DNA of 64,000 nucleotides, from the NCBI RefSeq assembly GCF_007829955.1, contig NZ_VIWX01000002.1:1326798-1390797 (forward strand). Direction: 5' to 3'. The DNA comes from Saccharopolyspora dendranthemae (GTDB lineage Bacteria; Actinomycetota; Actinomycetes; Mycobacteriales; Pseudonocardiaceae). Each line of letters starts with the position of its first letter. Positions within the stretch are counted from its first letter, which is position 1. Positions 63,063 to 64,000 of the stretch are shown piece by piece. A program made the translations under genes and the position numbers. The notes under the pieces were generated by a model. That model saw nothing but the letters and a program-made list of their open reading frames with translations. It was not told the origin of the DNA and did no database searches.

Positions 63063-64000
63063 GTGAGTGAGATCAACCGCCGGTTGTTCACCAGTGAGTC
63101 GGTGACCGAGGGCCACCCGGACAAGATGTGCGACGCGATCAGCGACTCGATCCTGGACGCGATGCTGGCCCAGGACCCGGCTTCGCGCGTCGCCGTGGAG
63201 ACCATGGTCACCACGGGCCAGGTGCACGTTGCCGGCGAGGTCACCACGAAGGCCAACATCGACGTCCCGACCCTGGTTCGGGACAAGATTCTGGAGATCG
63301 GTTACGACTCCTCGGAGAAGGGCTTCGACGGCACCACCTGCGGTGTCAACGTGGCCATCGGCAAGCAGTCCCCGGACATCGCGCAGGGCGTCGACGAGGC
63401 GCACGAGAAGCGCGTCGAGGGCAGCGAGGACGAGATCGCCAAGCAGGGCGCCGGCGACCAGGGCCTCATGTTCGGCTACGCCTGCAACGACACCGATGAG
63501 CTGGCGCCGCTGCCGATCACGCTGGCACACCGCATGTCCCGCCGGCTGACCAACGTCCGCAAGGACGGCACGCTGCCGTACCTGCGTGCCGACGGCAAGA
63601 CCCAGGTCACCGTCGAGTACGCCGGTGACCAGGCCGTTCGCCCTGGACACGGTCGTGCTGTCGACCCAGCACGCCGAGGAGATCGACCTCGACGGCCAGC
63701 TGGTCGGCGACATCCAGAAGCACGTCATCGCTCCGGAGCTGGAGCGTGCCGGTCTGGACGCCTCCGACGCTCGCGTGCTGACCAACCCCACCGGTCGCTT
63801 CGTGCTCGGTGGCCCCATGGGTGACGCGGGACTGACCGGCCGGAAGATCATCGTCGACACCTACGGCGGCATGGCCCGCCACGGTGGCGGTGCCTTCTCC
63901 GGCAAGGACCCGTCGAAGGTGGACCGCTCCGCGGCCTACGCCATGCGCTGGGTGGCCAAGAACGCGGTCGCCGCGGGCCTGGCCGGTCGCATCGAGGTCA
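63063..64000 (+). pseudogene. partial frameshifted mirror copy of metK
   Basis: Copy of the first part of metK, starting with GTG 63063. An extra C within the run at 63641-63643 shifts the frame after AGDQAVR, and the window ends before the 3' part. A one-base homopolymer insertion in an essential gene copy is typical of sequencing error. Confidence 0.85.

Overview
The window is high-GC actinobacterial DNA, most like the Pseudonocardiaceae (Saccharopolyspora/Actinopolyspora type). The evidence is the strong G/C bias in third codon positions, frequent GTG starts, a full-length two-domain geosmin synthase, a WhiJ-like XRE/DUF6879 regulatory module, and a fused glycine-sarcosine/dimethylglycine N-methyltransferase of the kind known from Actinopolyspora halophila. 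The organism is inferred, not proven.

Layout. 1-2.9 kb: start of a catechol siderophore operon (dhbA-dhbC-dhbE, running off the left edge) behind tandem iron boxes. 3-6.7 kb: malonyl-CoA module (matB, a fused carboxyltransferase, a divergent GntR/FCD regulator). 6.7-11.3 kb: small membrane protein, large-subunit catalase, amino acid permease, small acidic protein. 11.3-18.3 kb: glycolate/2-hydroxyacid and glyoxylate region (GlcD-like oxidase, MatC-type carrier, serine/alanine-glyoxylate aminotransferase, divergent GlcD-GlcF fusion). 18.3-24.3 kb: epimerase, cold-shock protein with a structured leader, an amino acid dehydrogenase with a Leu-rich leader ORF, an uncharacterised protein and an amidohydrolase. 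24.4-29.6 kb: geosmin synthase, a class A beta-lactamase-like protein and the XRE/DUF6879 module. 29.6-40 kb: amino acid catabolism (ornithine cyclodeaminase-like protein, aldehyde dehydrogenase, FAD amine oxidase, Glu/Leu dehydrogenase, LysR, fused 2-oxoacid dehydrogenase E1), then a MocR regulator divergent from an EamA exporter. 40-44.7 kb: a repeat copy split by a MITE-like insert, another GlcD-like oxidase, a carboxylesterase and a WS/DGAT acyltransferase.

45.3-55.7 kb is the most coherent system: a leftward cluster with the fused betaine methyltransferase followed by metK, adoK, metH, ahcY and a metF-like gene. Together they make glycine betaine from glycine by three SAM-dependent methylations and rebuild SAM from the S-adenosylhomocysteine released (SAH to homocysteine and adenosine, adenosine to AMP, homocysteine to methionine, methionine to SAM).

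From about 58.76 kb to the end, the window is a reverse-complement copy of 58.75-53.03 kb. The copy has a 488-bp deletion and several homopolymer-type indels, and the fold-back point truncates a gene. This looks like a chimeric contig end or fold-back junction, so the second copies of the methyltransferase, metK and glycoside hydrolase should not be counted as real paralogues without checking.
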